Shown: piece by piece, positions 1 through 12,171 of the stretch
Numbering within the stretch: position 1 is the first letter of the stretch
How the letters are laid out: every line of letters begins with the position of its first letter
DNA from: Campylorhamphus procurvoides
Taxonomy: Eukaryota; Chordata; Aves; Passeriformes; Dendrocolaptidae
Length of the DNA stretch: 64,000 nt
NCBI GenBank assembly: GCA_013396655.1
Contig: WBMV01000141.1
Span: 1,280,281 to 1,344,280 of the forward strand
Direction: 5' to 3'
Notes under the pieces: model-generated
Told to the model about the DNA's origin: nothing
Seen by the model: the letters and a program-made list of their open reading frames with translations, nothing else
Databases searched by the model: none
Made by a program: the position numbers and the translations under genes

Positions 1-2403
1 TAACATTGGAGATTAAAACATAACCCTGGACTGAATGGAAACATGAAGCAAAAAGGGACATGTAAATAAACACTGAAGTTCTTCATAATGTAATCAGTGG
101 ACATATTTCATATTTGGGGTTAGGGACAATAACTAATTTCCTACTTTAGTCATACTTTTCCTGAATCAAAGGGCTGACTATAAGAAATACAGATAAGACA
201 ACTGCATCATTGCAGCTGCAATAATCTGTACTTAAGGTCAAGAAAGTGAAAAAAAAAAAACTAACAAGGATCTATAACATTTTTTTCAATTTTCTGAATT
301 TCAAGAATGAAAATATTCAATACAATCATTTTTGTGTGATCACCCTGCAAAAATATCCTATAGACCCTGTAAGACCCTAATTCTAGTAAAGCCAGGAGAC
401 TCAAATTCACAGGAAGATTCAAGACCTTTCACACGTAGAAAAGATGTTGAGAGCTGAATATACACAGTTCTGAAAGTGGCAACATTAAATAGTGAGAATT
501 TTATGCTACAGAATGCCCCAGAATTATTCTGTATACTAGACAAATAAGACAAAACCTATATAAAATATAGAAAATATAAAACCAAGAGTTTCTTTCAGAC
601 CATGTTATTGTCCTGAACTCTAAAGGTAAGCATTTGGGGAGAAAGAGTGGATTGTATTTTTTCATACATATTCATAGTAGCTGAAGGGTTATAAAGTTCA
701 TTTTGGAAACAGAAGATCTGGCACTCCCTTGAAGCTGGTGATAAACCACAGTTTATGTTTTGAGTGTTACCAGAAAACACCAGTCTAAGAAATAGTCTGG
801 ATATTCTTTGCCACTGGGCAGATGCTGGGTCACTACATGGAGAAGAGCGGAAGATGAGTGGGTCCAGGTAGAGAGAGCACTGAGAGAGAAGAAGATGTTC
901 TTGTAGCTCATTAATGAGTGACACCCTTAAGAAATACTAATTTTCTCCTTTGAACCAAGAATCAGAATGAGCAGCCTAACAAGAGTCCTAGTTACAGAGC
1001 AAAACAAAAGCAGGCCAGGAAGGGAGCTCACGGGCTCAATCCCTTACTGCCTAGGTTGCCAAAGTCCTGATCATCTCTTTCCCCACTTGAATGCATTCCA
1101 CTTGGCTGTGCCTGCACATTTTCCATTCAAACTCATGATGAGGAGGGAAACCCTGCTAAATTTAGCTCATGTGCTAGATTTGGCTCCCTCTGTAGTCATC
1201 CAGTTCTGTCCCAGAAGCCTTTGCATTTGCTGCCCATCCCATCTTTGTTCATATCCCCAAATACACGGGTTCCTGTCTTAAAATCATTTCTCGTGTATGC
1301 TGCACCTTAATTCTGGTAGTATAATTGAAGCTGGAAAACAGGAAAAAATTATTCTGTCTCCATGTCACATGTGCATCAGTCCTGAGAAGGGTGGTAGGTG
1401 ATGTGGATGTGGACAGTCTGCTTTAGTTTGTTCTAGCTATAAGCAGTGTGGACATGTACTTAAACATGACTCATCACTTTGTTTTATTTAAGAGTACAGA
1501 TGCAACTAAAGGTCCCTTTGCTACTTCTTTGGCCAGTTTTTTCATTGTTTGTTCATTTTGCTTCCTTCTTGTTCCAATAAATGCAGCAGTGCTACAGTTT
1601 ACTGTAAGTTTGCGGTTTTCCATAACCATCTTATTAAGAACAGCACATTATGCCAGTGGAAGAGCAGCAGAGTGACAAACAAAAGTGTCCAACTAAAAGC
1701 AGAGGGACAGGAAGAATATGAGTATCGTGAGGCAACAGTTAATAGCAGCTGCCAGGAAGTTGTAAAATTGAATGTAATGTAATATTGAATGGTTTGTGAA
1801 ATCCCTAAAATAGGAAAAAAATTACTCTGGTAATTGTAGCTACCAATAGGAAAAAGATGATTCTGATTCAGATCAGCTCCTGTTTGGACTTGATAGAAAT
1901 TTAAGACTTTCCCAGAATGTAGAAAGGAATGAAGCAAGATGCTGGAAGAAAGATAAGGCAATGTTACAATAGGGGAGATTAAATGAGAAATACAGATTGC
2001 AACAACAGAAGCATGTGAAAGAAAAAAATATTTAAAAGGAAATATCAGTGTTCAAAAGACACAGTATGAATGACTGATTAAGCTGGGGGAGTAAAACACT
2101 GATCTAAGCACTGTCTAATTGCTCAGCAAAACTGCTGCATTTGGACAGGAAATCATACAAAAAATTGTAGAAAAATATTACAACTGTCCAAAAAATTTTT
2201 ATGAATAGTTTATACAGTCTATGAAAACATTTAAGAAATAGCTAAAGTAGCAACTTGAATTCAAGAGGGATCCTTAAAAGGTCAGCTAATATAATAGAAG
2301 ACTATATGAAAATATTACAATAGTCCTACTGGAGGATGAAGGAGAGGTCAGTCTTTTCGTAGTTATATTTGTTAGCTAATTACAATAATATCTGACCTTG
2401 CTT
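1..2403. other. Unique AT-rich DNA, no gene seen
   Basis: I see no recognisable repeat or exon here. A run of twelve A residues lies at 249-260. The open frames are all under about 120 codons, overlap one another on both strands, and have no recognisable domain or sustained coding character. I treat them as chance. Confidence 0.6.
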
Positions 2404-2545
2404 AAAACAAAAAAAAACAAAAAAAAATAAAAAAAACCACGCACACAAAAACCAAACAAAACCAGCCACCCAACCAAACAAAAAAACCCCACAAAACCAC
2501 CACCACCACCAAAAACAAACAAACAAACAAAAAAACAAACCAAAG
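2404..2545. repeat. A/C-rich low-complexity block
   Basis: About 140 bases made almost entirely of A and C: runs of A, CAAA-type units and a short (CCA)n stretch near 2497-2510. The complementary strand is a T/G-rich tract. It ends about 46 bases before the LTR at 2592. It could be a decayed poly-A tail or an expanded microsatellite; the sequence does not decide between them. Confidence 0.85.
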
Positions 2546-2591
2546 AACAATGAACTCTATGATTTTATCCCATTTGGCAGTTAATACGAAG

Positions 2592-3156
2592 TGTTATGGT
2601 TTAACTCCAGCCATCAAGCAAGCCACATGAAGCCACTTGCTCACTTCCCCTAATCAGGGTGGGAGAGAAAATCAGAAAAGCAAAAATGTGAAAACTCATG
2701 GGTTGAGATAAGGAGAGTTCAATAGGTAAAGTAAAGGCCACACTTGCCAGCAAAATGAAACAAAGAGTCCATTCACCACTTCCCACGGGCAGGTAGGTGT
2801 TCAGTCACCTCCAGGAAAACCAGGATCTGTGACTTAGGAAGACAAAGGTCATCACTCCAGACATGTCCCCCTTCCTTTTTCTTCCCCAGGTTTTCTATGC
2901 TGATCATGAGGCTATACAGTGTGGGAAATCCCTCTGGACAGCTGGGGTCAGCTGTCCCAGCTGTGTCTGTCCCAGCTCCTTGTGTACTCCCAGGCCCCTC
3001 AGTGGTGGGGTGAGGTGAATGTTTGACACTATGTAAGCACTGCCCAGCAGTAACAAAAAACACCTCTGTGTTACCAACACTGTTTCCAGCAATCCAAAGC
3101 ATAGCCCATACTAGCTACTGTGAAGAAAATTAACAATCCTAGCCAAAACCAGCACA
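2592..3156 (+). mobile_element. Solo LTR of an avian endogenous retrovirus, ERVK-like
   Basis: The element starts TGTTATGGTTTAACTCCAGC and ends in AGCCAAAACCAGCACA, so it has the TG...CA ends of a retroviral LTR. The internal text closely resembles a widespread songbird LTR as I remember it: the AAAACTC(A/G)TGGGTTGAGAT segment, then the CACTTCCCA(C/T)GGGCAGGTAGG segment, then a GGGGTCAGCTGTCCC segment near 2944. It is flanked by ACGAAG (2586-2591) and ACAAAG (3157-3162), a 6-bp target-site duplication with one mismatch. Six bases is the usual duplication for class II (ERVK-type) elements, which supports the class. No gag, pol or env follows, so this is a solo LTR left by LTR-LTR recombination. 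The family name is not asserted. Confidence 0.88.
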
Positions 3157-3162
3157 ACAAAG

Positions 3163-5354
3163 ATCCTGTGAACGTTCATACTCATCATACTCGTACAAAT
3201 GAAGATTCAGTCCATGGACACTTCACAATTAAATCTGCACCTTGAGCCACCAAGAGAAAGGGAAAAGAATAATTTTGCCATTGCTGTGTAAGGGAATAGC
3301 CAATTAATGAGTCTGGTACATGAGAAGGCACCTGGTGTGAATAAGTGCTATATATGTATCTCCTGAGAGGATACAGTCCTTTACTAGTGAGAAATGTTCC
3401 AAGCATGACTTTGAATAAGGAAGAAATAATTATAAAGGAAGTATTAATAAGAAGATTAAATATAGCTAGGCTTCCTGGAAAGTTCAACTATGGTAAGTAG
3501 CTACAAAATTAGCATATTCCACCAAGAAAGGGCTTTTTCTAACAAGTGAGACTTGAGACATAATGCAACGTTGGCGAGGAATTCTCAATTGAAAAACTGT
3601 TAGGAAAACAAGCTGATTTCAGGAAGAGAGAGTCTAGTCATTTTAAATTTGACAATACAAGATCAAGATGAATTTTTCCTTCTATATTTTTTCCATTTTT
3701 TTCTTCTGTAAGTTTTTACAATTTTTTCCTCATTTTAAGTATAGTTAAAAAAATATATTTTGCCTTCTTTTTTACATATAGAACTTTTATAAAGACACCT
3801 GAATAAGAAATTTTATAATTTGAATGCCACTTGAACTTGTGTACGTAGAACCTGTAAACACAGAAGTGTTGCGTAAAGAAATAAATTTGCATCCACCTTC
3901 AAGTCTTTTGTAGAACTTGTAAAGAAATTTATTTTTCAATTGATTTAACTCCTAGTACAGTATGAAGAACAGTTCTTCATAATTTTTACCAAGGTCTTGC
4001 CTTTAATAAACACTGATTCTCTTTTTCTGCCAAATGGCAGTAATTTTAAATAGAAAAGGGAAACAGTTACTAAACTTCCATGAAAATTTGGCTCAATAAG
4101 ATCTTTTCTTTCATTCCAGTAATAATGTATGTTCAGTTTGTTTCTTAATTTAATTTGACTCTCAAGAATCGATTTTAGCTGAAGTGATACCTCTTAACTT
4201 GTCACATTGGCCGATTTATAAGAATATAAAAAGGAAAAGAAGAGATTGAAAATAGGATTTGTTGTGTCATAAAAAAAATGGAAAGAAATGGATTCTGAAT
4301 AGAGAAAAAATCTCTTAGAAAGACAAAGTTGTCTTATTTTTTTTCCTTTACAATCTTAAGCTAAGAAAAGCTTAACGTTCTCAAAGTTTTTCAGTAGGAA
4401 AAAACCTTATTCTGTTCAACTGTAGCTGGAAAGTTAAAAATGTATGCAAAGTATTACTATTATTTTAATAACATTAAAAAAGTCCAGATAATTTTCCATA
4501 TATTCAGATTTTTAATTTAAAATGTTCATGCATCTTCACTGTGGGATCAAACCTATCTCTACATTAAAGAACATATTGCAGAATTATGTTCAAAAGATGC
4601 CTCGTTACTAAATTAAAGGTATGCTTCTGGTTGAATACACTCAAAGACAGCATGTTGCCATAGGAGAGAAGAATAAGGAGAATTTCAAATATGTTTCACT
4701 GCATTTCATTATGATTGCATTTCCAGTGGAAGGTAGCCAGACCTTCTCTTATTAAAAAATAAAATTGACAAAATCATGTATGAAAATTTATTTCCTCCAA
4801 AAAATATTAAAATATATTGACAAAAGATAATTTTTTTTTCTTTTACCCTGGAACTGGAATCAAAACATTCTAATCCCAGTACATCAGGATTTTGGAACCA
4901 AACTTCCAGCTGAGCACTGATCAAATCAGAAACGTTTTTTCAGACAAAAAATTATTTTTTATAATTTTTTCTCATTAGTCCATTTTTACTGCCTTTAAAC
5001 CCTAGTTCATCTTTCCATCTGAACTTTTATTTTTTTTTAATTTTTTTTTCTGTATGTGTTCCTTTCTGATTCTTTTACAGTATTTATCTGTAAAAGACTT
5101 ACTTTCCTTGAAGCTCTTGATATTTCTGTGTCTAAGTTCTCATTGTAGAAGTCTTACTGTTCTCATTGTTCTCAAACCTGCATTGCATTATGATTGGCAC
5201 AGATTGGGTTCTCAGTTTTCTCAATATTGTGCAATTAAAGGGAGAAATTTCATACTCTTCTGGTAAAATATACTGTATATGTATTTAAGAGCTCATGAGA
5301 AATTGGTGAAGTGATAGGTCTATGACTTTTTCCAATCCACTCAAATCCATTAAT
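3163..5354. other. Unique AT-rich DNA, no gene seen
   Basis: This is AT-rich sequence with several T-rich runs, for example around 5028-5050. I recognise no repeat family and no exon. The short frames are not supported by any motif. Confidence 0.55.
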
Positions 5355-5359
5355 GCCTC

Positions 5360-5959
5360 TGTGGTAGTTTAGTTTTCTTGGTATTGGTCTGGCCTTCCTT
5401 GGTAGCAAGGTCATAACTATGGAAGTATTCCACGCTGTTCCTTCATGTAATCAGGGGTATATAAAGACAGGAGGAAGGCTTCCTCCCCCCTTTTTTGCCT
5501 TTTGCTCTCTTCTCTCTCCCGTTAGTGTGCTTGGAGGACATCAGCACTCTGTTGGCATTAGCTCTTATCTCTGTGAGCTGAGGCCTCTCAGAGAAGCTGC
5601 TGTCCCAGCCGTATGGAGGGGAAGGACCTGCTTCCCTTATGGGGAGTGTTGGTGAGAATTGATTGTATTAGTTACTTATTGAGCTTTTCCCTGAGTTTAC
5701 AAGTGTGTGTATTTGTTTGGTTTTACCCATTTTTGTCCCATTCCCCTTTACCTTTTCCCCTTTCCCCTTTGGGGGTTTCTCTGGGATTTGTTCTGTAGAT
5801 TCATAGTGTTTGATTGTATATAATTGTAATATATGTGAATATATATATATATTTACTAAAATTGTCTTTTTGAGTATTTTTTTTCCCTTTTCTCCTGGGA
5901 GGGGGGAATCCATGTGGCCGTCAGTTGGGCTTGGCAGAGAGCCAACCCAAACCTCCACA
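5360..5959 (+). mobile_element. Solo LTR with perfect 5-bp TSD, ERVL-like (copy 1)
   Basis: It starts TGTGGTAGTTTAGTTTTC and ends CCTCCACA, with GCCTC directly on both sides (5355-5359 and 5960-5964). This is a perfect 5-bp target-site duplication, the length typical of ERVL-type integration. A TATA box lies at 5458-5466, about 100 bases in, as expected for a short U3. Further on are a polypyrimidine stretch (about 5730-5770) and an (AT)n run near 5840-5856. The same order of blocks occurs in inverted form at 15597-16175: the TGTGGT(A/G)GTTTAG start, AAGTATTCCAC, TATA box, GTGAGCTGAGGCCT, the pyrimidine tract, and a GGGAGCCAACCC-like end. No internal retroviral genes remain. Confidence 0.9.
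5458..5466 (+). promoter_or_regulatory. TATA box of the LTR
   Basis: TATATAAAG sits about 98 bases from the LTR start, preceded by TAATCAGGGG. The inverted copy has a matching box at the same relative position (16069-16077, minus strand, preceded by TAATCAGGT). The shared position supports a retroviral U3 promoter element. Whether it is active today is unknown. Confidence 0.65.
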
Positions 5960-5964
5960 GCCTC

Positions 5965-8104
5965 ATGACACAGAAAAACAAAGAAATAGTAACTAAGAAA
6001 TACTATTTTAAGAGAAATCTAATTATAGGAGGTTTTACACTATTAAAATAACATCAGCTAACCTTTTAAGTATTATAATACTAGTAGGCATTACCTAGGT
6101 TGTTTTAGAACAAACATCCTCAAAGATTAACCTTAAAAATTATTTTTACCCCTTTTTATTCCACTATGATTTGAGCTTAAGCAGTTTCTCAGTTATAACA
6201 AGCAGCAAATTTTTTATTTTTATTCAAAATGTAGACTACTGCTCTTCAAACTACTCCTGTATTGCATTTCTAGTGTTTCTGTCATAACTTAGTGTTTTCA
6301 GGTGCTCCTCCAATTTTATGATCCTTCTTAAGATAATACTCATTAAAGCAGAGACATGGAAGATCACAAATTGAAAAGACTGAAATTCTGTCACATGTAC
6401 CACATTTCACAAGGCATGTGTAGTATTGGAGTAGAATTTCTGGCACTCTTACGAAGTAAGGTTACACTTATTGTACATGAAGAAATCTTAAGGGTCCATA
6501 CAAAGAGAATCAACAGCTGACTGGTGGTTACATATTATGAACCAGCTGCTCATTGACCTCTTATACTGTGTTAGAGGAAACATGAAAGTCCCAACTGAAG
6601 TAAGGAAGGAATTCCCTGATCCCACAGTTGTGGGACAGCTTGCTGAGGAGCCAGCTAGAGCTTGTATTCCTGGGACCACAGAGGCGTACTGAACACAGTG
6701 ATAACTGCAAGGGTGATGCTTCCATACACAGAGAGCCCTGGGAAGAGCAGCAGAGTTGTGTATCTCTTCCATAAGATGCAGGCGATCATATGGTAGTTCT
6801 GTCTTCTCTGGATGGCTTTGTTCTGGAAACCAGACTCAGTCTTGCCTACCCAGGCCATGATGCCTCTGACTAAAAGGTATACGTGAAACTTGTACATACA
6901 AGTGCCATAAGAAGCAGGGTTGAAAAGAAGATGTCAAAAAGTGCAGAGTTTTATAAAACCCTATTGTTTATGAATTGAGGTAACCATTATAAGAATGTCA
7001 TCCCTGATTCAGAATGATAACCTGCCTCTGTAAATCACAATACTGGCCCTCCAGCCATTTTTCTTGTCTGGGATTTTAAAGCAGGCTCCCAAACAGACTA
7101 AAGTGTATCTCACTTGTAGCACTTTACAGATAATATAACAAAGAATTGAGCAGAATAAATGAATCTGCCAACAACTGGCCACTTGCACCCACTGAGGTAA
7201 AAGACTGCTTCAAGCTTAAACTTCAGGTGCACAAAGTCTCCTTTTTACCTTCTGAACTGGCCATCACTATGTATTTCACAGGGTGCCTCATTAGGTTCCA
7301 GAGCTGCTCGGAGAAGTCCATGTAAAAAATACTGCTCAGGCTACCTTAACAAATCCATAGAGTTCTTTTCTTTCAGGACTAGAACCTATCCCAAGGGGTC
7401 CATTATCCAGTTCCCCTTGGCTGTGTGGAAATAATTAATTTCACCTGAGTGGCTTCTGTTTAGAAAAATGCTCAGCTGAAGATATTTTGGTTTCAAGGCT
7501 GAATTTCTGGGGTTTGATTATTGTGCAAAAGTGGATCTACTCTGTTTTAAATGGAAGACATAGTTACAAAATTCTTCTGTCCATTAATTCTAAGTTGCTG
7601 TGTTGGCTCCAATTGTGAATTGATCTACTGAAGAGATTTCAATTTCCTGTAGTTTGCTTTTCGTCTCAGATGCCCCTGAGATGCCTATGTGGCTTAGTAG
7701 GCAAAACCATGATCTTAATCTATTCTATTCTTACTCCTCTGCTAAATATTTAGTGTGATAAAGGAAGAGATGCAGAAAAAAAATCTGGAACTAGTATTCC
7801 AAAAGTTTGTTGAAGAGCAAAGATTAAAGCCTCAGTTAAGGGACAATAATAATAAACTTTTAAAATCACATATTTTTGCTTATGTCTTTAGAAAAAAATA
7901 TTGATAAAAGCAAATAATAATCTTGAATTCTTTTCAATAATTTTAATGGAGAATTGCCTGAAAAGCAGTGATATTGTGGTTCTCATACTATCCTGATATA
8001 GATATCCTGAACATGTGAAAACTGATGCACTGCTTTGGAGGTATATATTTTCAATCATATATTTGGTTTCATCTTTAATAAATCTAAAGGTACATTGGTC
8101 ATTC
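5965..8104. other. Unique DNA, no confirmed gene
   Basis: Mostly AT-rich unique sequence. On the minus strand, 6655-6940 and about 7253-7335 contain open, amino-acid-balanced stretches that look a little exon-like (see findings). I cannot assign them to a family, and the frame breaks between them. Nothing else is recognised. Confidence 0.5.
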
Positions 8105-8290
8105 TCAGCTCTTTTTCACTGAAAGCCTGTCTTCATAGAACAGGTGCTTCATCCCTCTGGTGATTTTTGTGGACCCACTCCAATAGGTCCACGCTTTTCC
8201 TGTGCTGAGGATCCCAGAGCTGAATGCAGCACTCCAGGAGGGGTCTCACCAGAATAGTGTAGAAGAGGGACACACCCTGACATATTTTGA
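8105..8290 (-). mobile_element. CR1 LINE fragment near the 3' end
   Basis: On the minus strand this reads as the avian CR1 segment just past the ORF2 end region: a GGTGAGACCCCTCCTGGAGTG word, then GCTCTGGGATCC, then a TGGACCTATTGGAG word, then CACCTGTTCTATGAAGACAGG. These occur in the same order as in other CR1 copies. It is truncated at both ends and carries no functional frame. The next 140 bases to about 8430 may contain further decayed CR1, but I cannot place them. Confidence 0.8.
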
Positions 8291-8440
8291 GATAACAACC
8301 TGAGATGTCATCTCAATCTAAGGATGTCAAATTTAAATTTTTAGAGAGCATCCCAGAGTTCTCACCTGGAGAGGTTCACAGAGGACCACTGGAGGTCATA
8401 TTGTCACTGAACAAGTAAACTACAAGTTCATACTGAGGAA

Positions 8441-8494
8441 TCTATTTATTTATTTATTTATTTATCTCTCTATCTATTTTTTTTATTTATTTTT
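8441..8494. repeat. (TTTA)n microsatellite
   Basis: Six or so clean TTTA units, then an interrupted TCTA/TTTA/T-rich extension. It lies between two CR1 fragments. Likely polymorphic in copy number. Confidence 0.9.
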
Positions 8495-8587
8495 GGTGAC
8501 TGGGCAAAATACTGCAAAAGAGTCTCTTTTATGTTTGTGTCTTATACAAGTTCCCTTTGCCTGACGAACTGGGAGAAGAAAAAACAA

Positions 8588-8632
8588 TCACAGAATCACA
8601 GAATATACTGAGTTGGAAGGGAATCATTTCAT
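8588..8632 (-). mobile_element. CR1 3' terminus (about 45 bp)
   Basis: The plus strand reads TCACAGAATCACAGAAT followed by GAGTTGGAAGGGAATCATTT. This is the reverse complement of the CR1 3' end, where a 'CCCTTCCAACTC' block precedes the ATTCTGTG octamer tail. The insertion is severely 5'-truncated. It cannot be the tail of the CR1 piece at 8105-8290, because for a minus-strand element the tail would lie to the left. It is therefore a separate insertion. Confidence 0.82.
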
Positions 8633-11600
8633 GGCTAAAAAAAAGAGAAGGCAAGAGTGTAATGTGAGCAGATTCATTAAGCAACTACATAAATACTGTT
8701 TTGTTACTAGTAAAAAACTGATCATACTGGTGTTAACATAAGCAGGGATCAACAGCCTGCAAAAGCAGCTGGTGAAACAGGAATGAAAGGAAGGACAAGC
8801 TTTGTTTTCTAAGATATTCATAATTAAATAATAGAAGTTTCAAAAGGATATGACAAATGAAACAGAAGTAGAATTTATGGTGAGTCCTTGCAGCTATGGA
8901 TACACTGACAGACCTAAAACCACAAGACTTACTGCTTTCTGCAGCACACATGGTCTGCATATATGCAGTAGCCATTTTGAGGTGTTTAAGAAAATTATAT
9001 ATCAGTGACTGTAGTGGTGAGAAGCTATAGTATTTCTAGGAGTGGTATTTCAGCTGTAAATATTATAAATTGCTTGGGCATATGTTGATGTACTGACCTC
9101 AGTCCATACAGGTACATGCAGTGATCAATTGTCTACTCCAGGTGTCACACAGATCATTACACTAGAGAGCTGGCACTGTGAGATCCAATAATAAGCCTGT
9201 TGCATTGATGTCATAAACCTGATTCATACTCTCTGGCATAAAAATCTCAGTCTTGGCACCATTCTGTGATAGTCAGGAAAATTTTAAATTGCAGATTCTG
9301 TAAGTTAAGAAAACAATAAAGTTCTATCTTCTCATCATGGTATAAAGATCTTGCCTGAAAGATTGCAGAGAGCAGTTTCAAGGACCATTTTATTGGGTGA
9401 AAATTACTGTCTGTGTAATGGCTCAGGCAGAAAGTAATAAAGCTATCTCTGGTTACTTGTCTGGTCTTCATCTTTGCTAAAAGTATATGCTGAAAATCAA
9501 ATTAGCTGAGAAACTTTATAGAAGTTCACTGCTGCCATTGCTGCATCTGTATGGACAATGCCAGCGTTGCTAGACATTTCTGAAAAGCTTTCTACCCCTG
9601 AATGGCTAATAGTGTATTCTCTGCACTACTTAAATCAATAAGATCTACTAAACCCCCAGAAGACAGATACTTGAGAAGTCAGTGCATTTTATTCCTTGTC
9701 ACTTCTAGGTGTACCTGACTGAGATTGATATTCCTATTTGATGTAGCTGAAGCATCTCAAACAATGATCAGATTTGTTTAGGCATCTGGTGTATGGTGTA
9801 ATCCCTTTTATGGGTCCATGAAGTCAACTATCCATAGAAATGCCAAAAGAGAGATAAGGGCCTGATCCCCTTGGCTACCTACTTGCCTAAATTCTGTAAT
9901 TTAGTGTAGCTGTAGGACATTTTTGTCACAGCTTTATATCAAGTCACAGAAAAATGAACAAGGGAGGGAGGAAGAACTGTTCAGGCAGTGCCAGCTCAAA
10001 CAGATAGCTCTGTGTAGCTCAGGATGGGACCATGCAAAGATGCTGGCAGCAGCTTAGTTGCATCAGCCTGTCAGCCGTGCTCATCATATTGGGCTCAGCA
10101 CTACACCAGGGGCTTGTGCTGTTTCTGACTCTCTGCCAGGTTTAGTCAGCAGTAGCTCAGATTTCTGCTGTGATACTAAAATGCACTAAGAATGTCTAAA
10201 TTCATTGTTCTCTCTGTCTTGAAAAGACTTCCTAAGGGTAAAATTTGGGAAAAACAGTCAGTGCCTAGCAGTTTTCCTTGTTCATTGGACATGTTTCACT
10301 ACCTGGAGGACTCCGGGATTTTCAACAAGCAGAAGATAAGTCAGCAGTCCCCAACAAATGCCATACGTGTCTGAGCTGAGCTCTTTTAAAGGAACTCATG
10401 CGCTTAGGTCTGATAGAGTGTCAGGAACAAACAGTTATATTTAAAACTCTCAGAACACAAGTTACTTCACATCTAGCAGTTTTGTAGAGCACCCTGTGAT
10501 CCACAAGAGTGCCTCAAGTGGAATAGGTGATAGCCTATGGACTGAGTCATAAAGACTCACAAATGAGAGGAACTTCACCTTTTGCCTTCTATCTGGCACC
10601 AATGTGATATACACACACCCAGGAAAAAAACCCAAACAAACAAACAAAAAAACAAAACAACAAAGGTATGCCAAGTGCTGCAGTTTCTCAGCATGATCAC
10701 GCACACAGATTTCTCAGATGTCAGATGGGGAAAAAAAACAGAAGTCACGCTGAAAATTACGGTAGTTCCCAGAGTATCTCCAGTCTAGGAAGAGGACTCA
10801 TTATAAATAATGCCAGTCACATACACTGAAATTCAGAGAATGGCTAACTAGATAAATCATTAGCACCCAGCATTAGGCAAAACCAGGACACATTGATCGA
10901 CAGAGTTAGAGGGGAACAGCAGGAAAGCAGATGAGGAAGGTGTTCTTCCTTCTCCTGGAAGGGAGGTCTCTCTCCTTTATGCTGGCAGGAGGCACTGCAA
11001 GCTAACAATGAAAGCAGCAATTTGAAGTGTACATGATAATGATTACATTGCTGCATTTTCTGCTAATGGATCCCTTCAGTTTCCTTAGACATGGATACTC
11101 TGATATGGGTTGGATATGGTGTATAAATCATTCAAAAGAAATCGGTCAAACAAATCTGTGGTCGTAATGTCATAATAATATTTAATATTTAGCTTTTTCA
11201 GGATGCAGTAACAGTAAGATATCTCTCATCTACCTCATAGAAACACTCCCATGAAGAATCATTTTATACTAAATTTCAAAGACCAGCCTACAGTCACCTT
11301 ATGAAATTTATATTTTTCTATTCCCCAGTTTTCAGTTCCTGATAGCACTAACCAGTCTGGGTTTTTTTAAAAAAAATAAAGTTTTTATTAAAATAGTTTT
11401 GAAAAGCTCTGCAAAGCTGTAAATTCTGTGGACTGTGTTTGAGGAGATTTATATTTGTTACTAACAGTTTTCTCTCAAGGGATGAAGAATAAGTATTCAA
11501 ATTACTTCTAATTGTACAGAAATACACATTTTTACTCTAATCAAAAGGAAAATCAGAGGCAGGAATCTCTTTTCCACTTACTGTTGATATGACTGTATTC

Positions 11601-12085
11601 ATCTGATGAATGAAGACCTGTGTTCAGTCTAGGTTATTAGACTTCCCATTTATTCAGATTACAACACTTCCTTTTGTTATAATATCAGAATATGTCTGAA
11701 GCTGTAGCTGTAAAATAAGTCACTTTTATTCGAAAAGTGTATTTTCTAGAGTAAACTAAAACATGAAAATGTGAGTTTGTCATCATTTTCTTTATGAGGC
11801 ATATCTCCACCTTATCTTCATTCACTTTTTGACATCTCAGTCGAACTCTCCTTGGAAGAAAAAAACACTAAAATAAACATTTTAGTCTCTTGCCATCAAA
11901 CCAAAGTCACTCAAAATAGATGACCCAGACAACTTAGGCAAGAAATGTGAAATATCTTGCTATGAAAAATTTGATACAAAGCCCTATGCCCTCTGTTATG
12001 GATTTTATTTTGATTAATGTAATGGGGTTTTGCAAGTTTCAAAGTCAGTTCTATTACAAATAGTATGTTAAGGACACAGACATGG
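8633..12085. other. Unique DNA, no gene seen
   Basis: No recognisable exon or long repeat. A (CAAA)-type A-rich tract occupies about 10624-10663. Around 10000-10160 the sequence is less AT-rich than its surroundings but has no identifiable content. Near 11362-11380 a T run abuts an A run, giving a small palindrome. Confidence 0.5.
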
Positions 12086-12151
12086 CTGTATACCCTTTCT
12101 TTCTAAAGACTTTTTCAGTTTCTGCCACTTTTATCACCCTGCATTATTATG
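12086..12151 (+). repeat. Left arm of a long imperfect inverted repeat
   Basis: The stretch containing TTTCTGCCACTTTTATCACC and CCTGCATTATTATG is matched in reverse complement by 13494-13562, which reads GCTGCCACTTTTACCATCCT on the minus strand. The similarity runs about 65 bases with scattered mismatches and small indels. The spacing is about 1.34 kb. It could be the terminal inverted repeats of an old DNA transposon, or two copies of one short repeat in opposite orientation. No transposase-like frame lies between the arms. Confidence 0.6.
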
Positions 12152-12171
12152 CAGAGTAGTAATGCAGGGTG
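12135..12171. repeat. Perfect 12-bp stem hairpin
   Basis: CACCCTGCATTA (12135-12146) and TAATGCAGGGTG (12160-12171) are exact reverse complements around a 13-base loop. The left stem is also part of the long inverted repeat arm, so the hairpin may come from a partial inverted duplication of that arm. Confidence 0.8.

Noticed and set aside
2404..2545. Poly-A tail of a processed pseudogene
   Set aside because: No retrocopy-like sequence precedes it, and the tract is mixed A/C, not poly-A. Left as low complexity.
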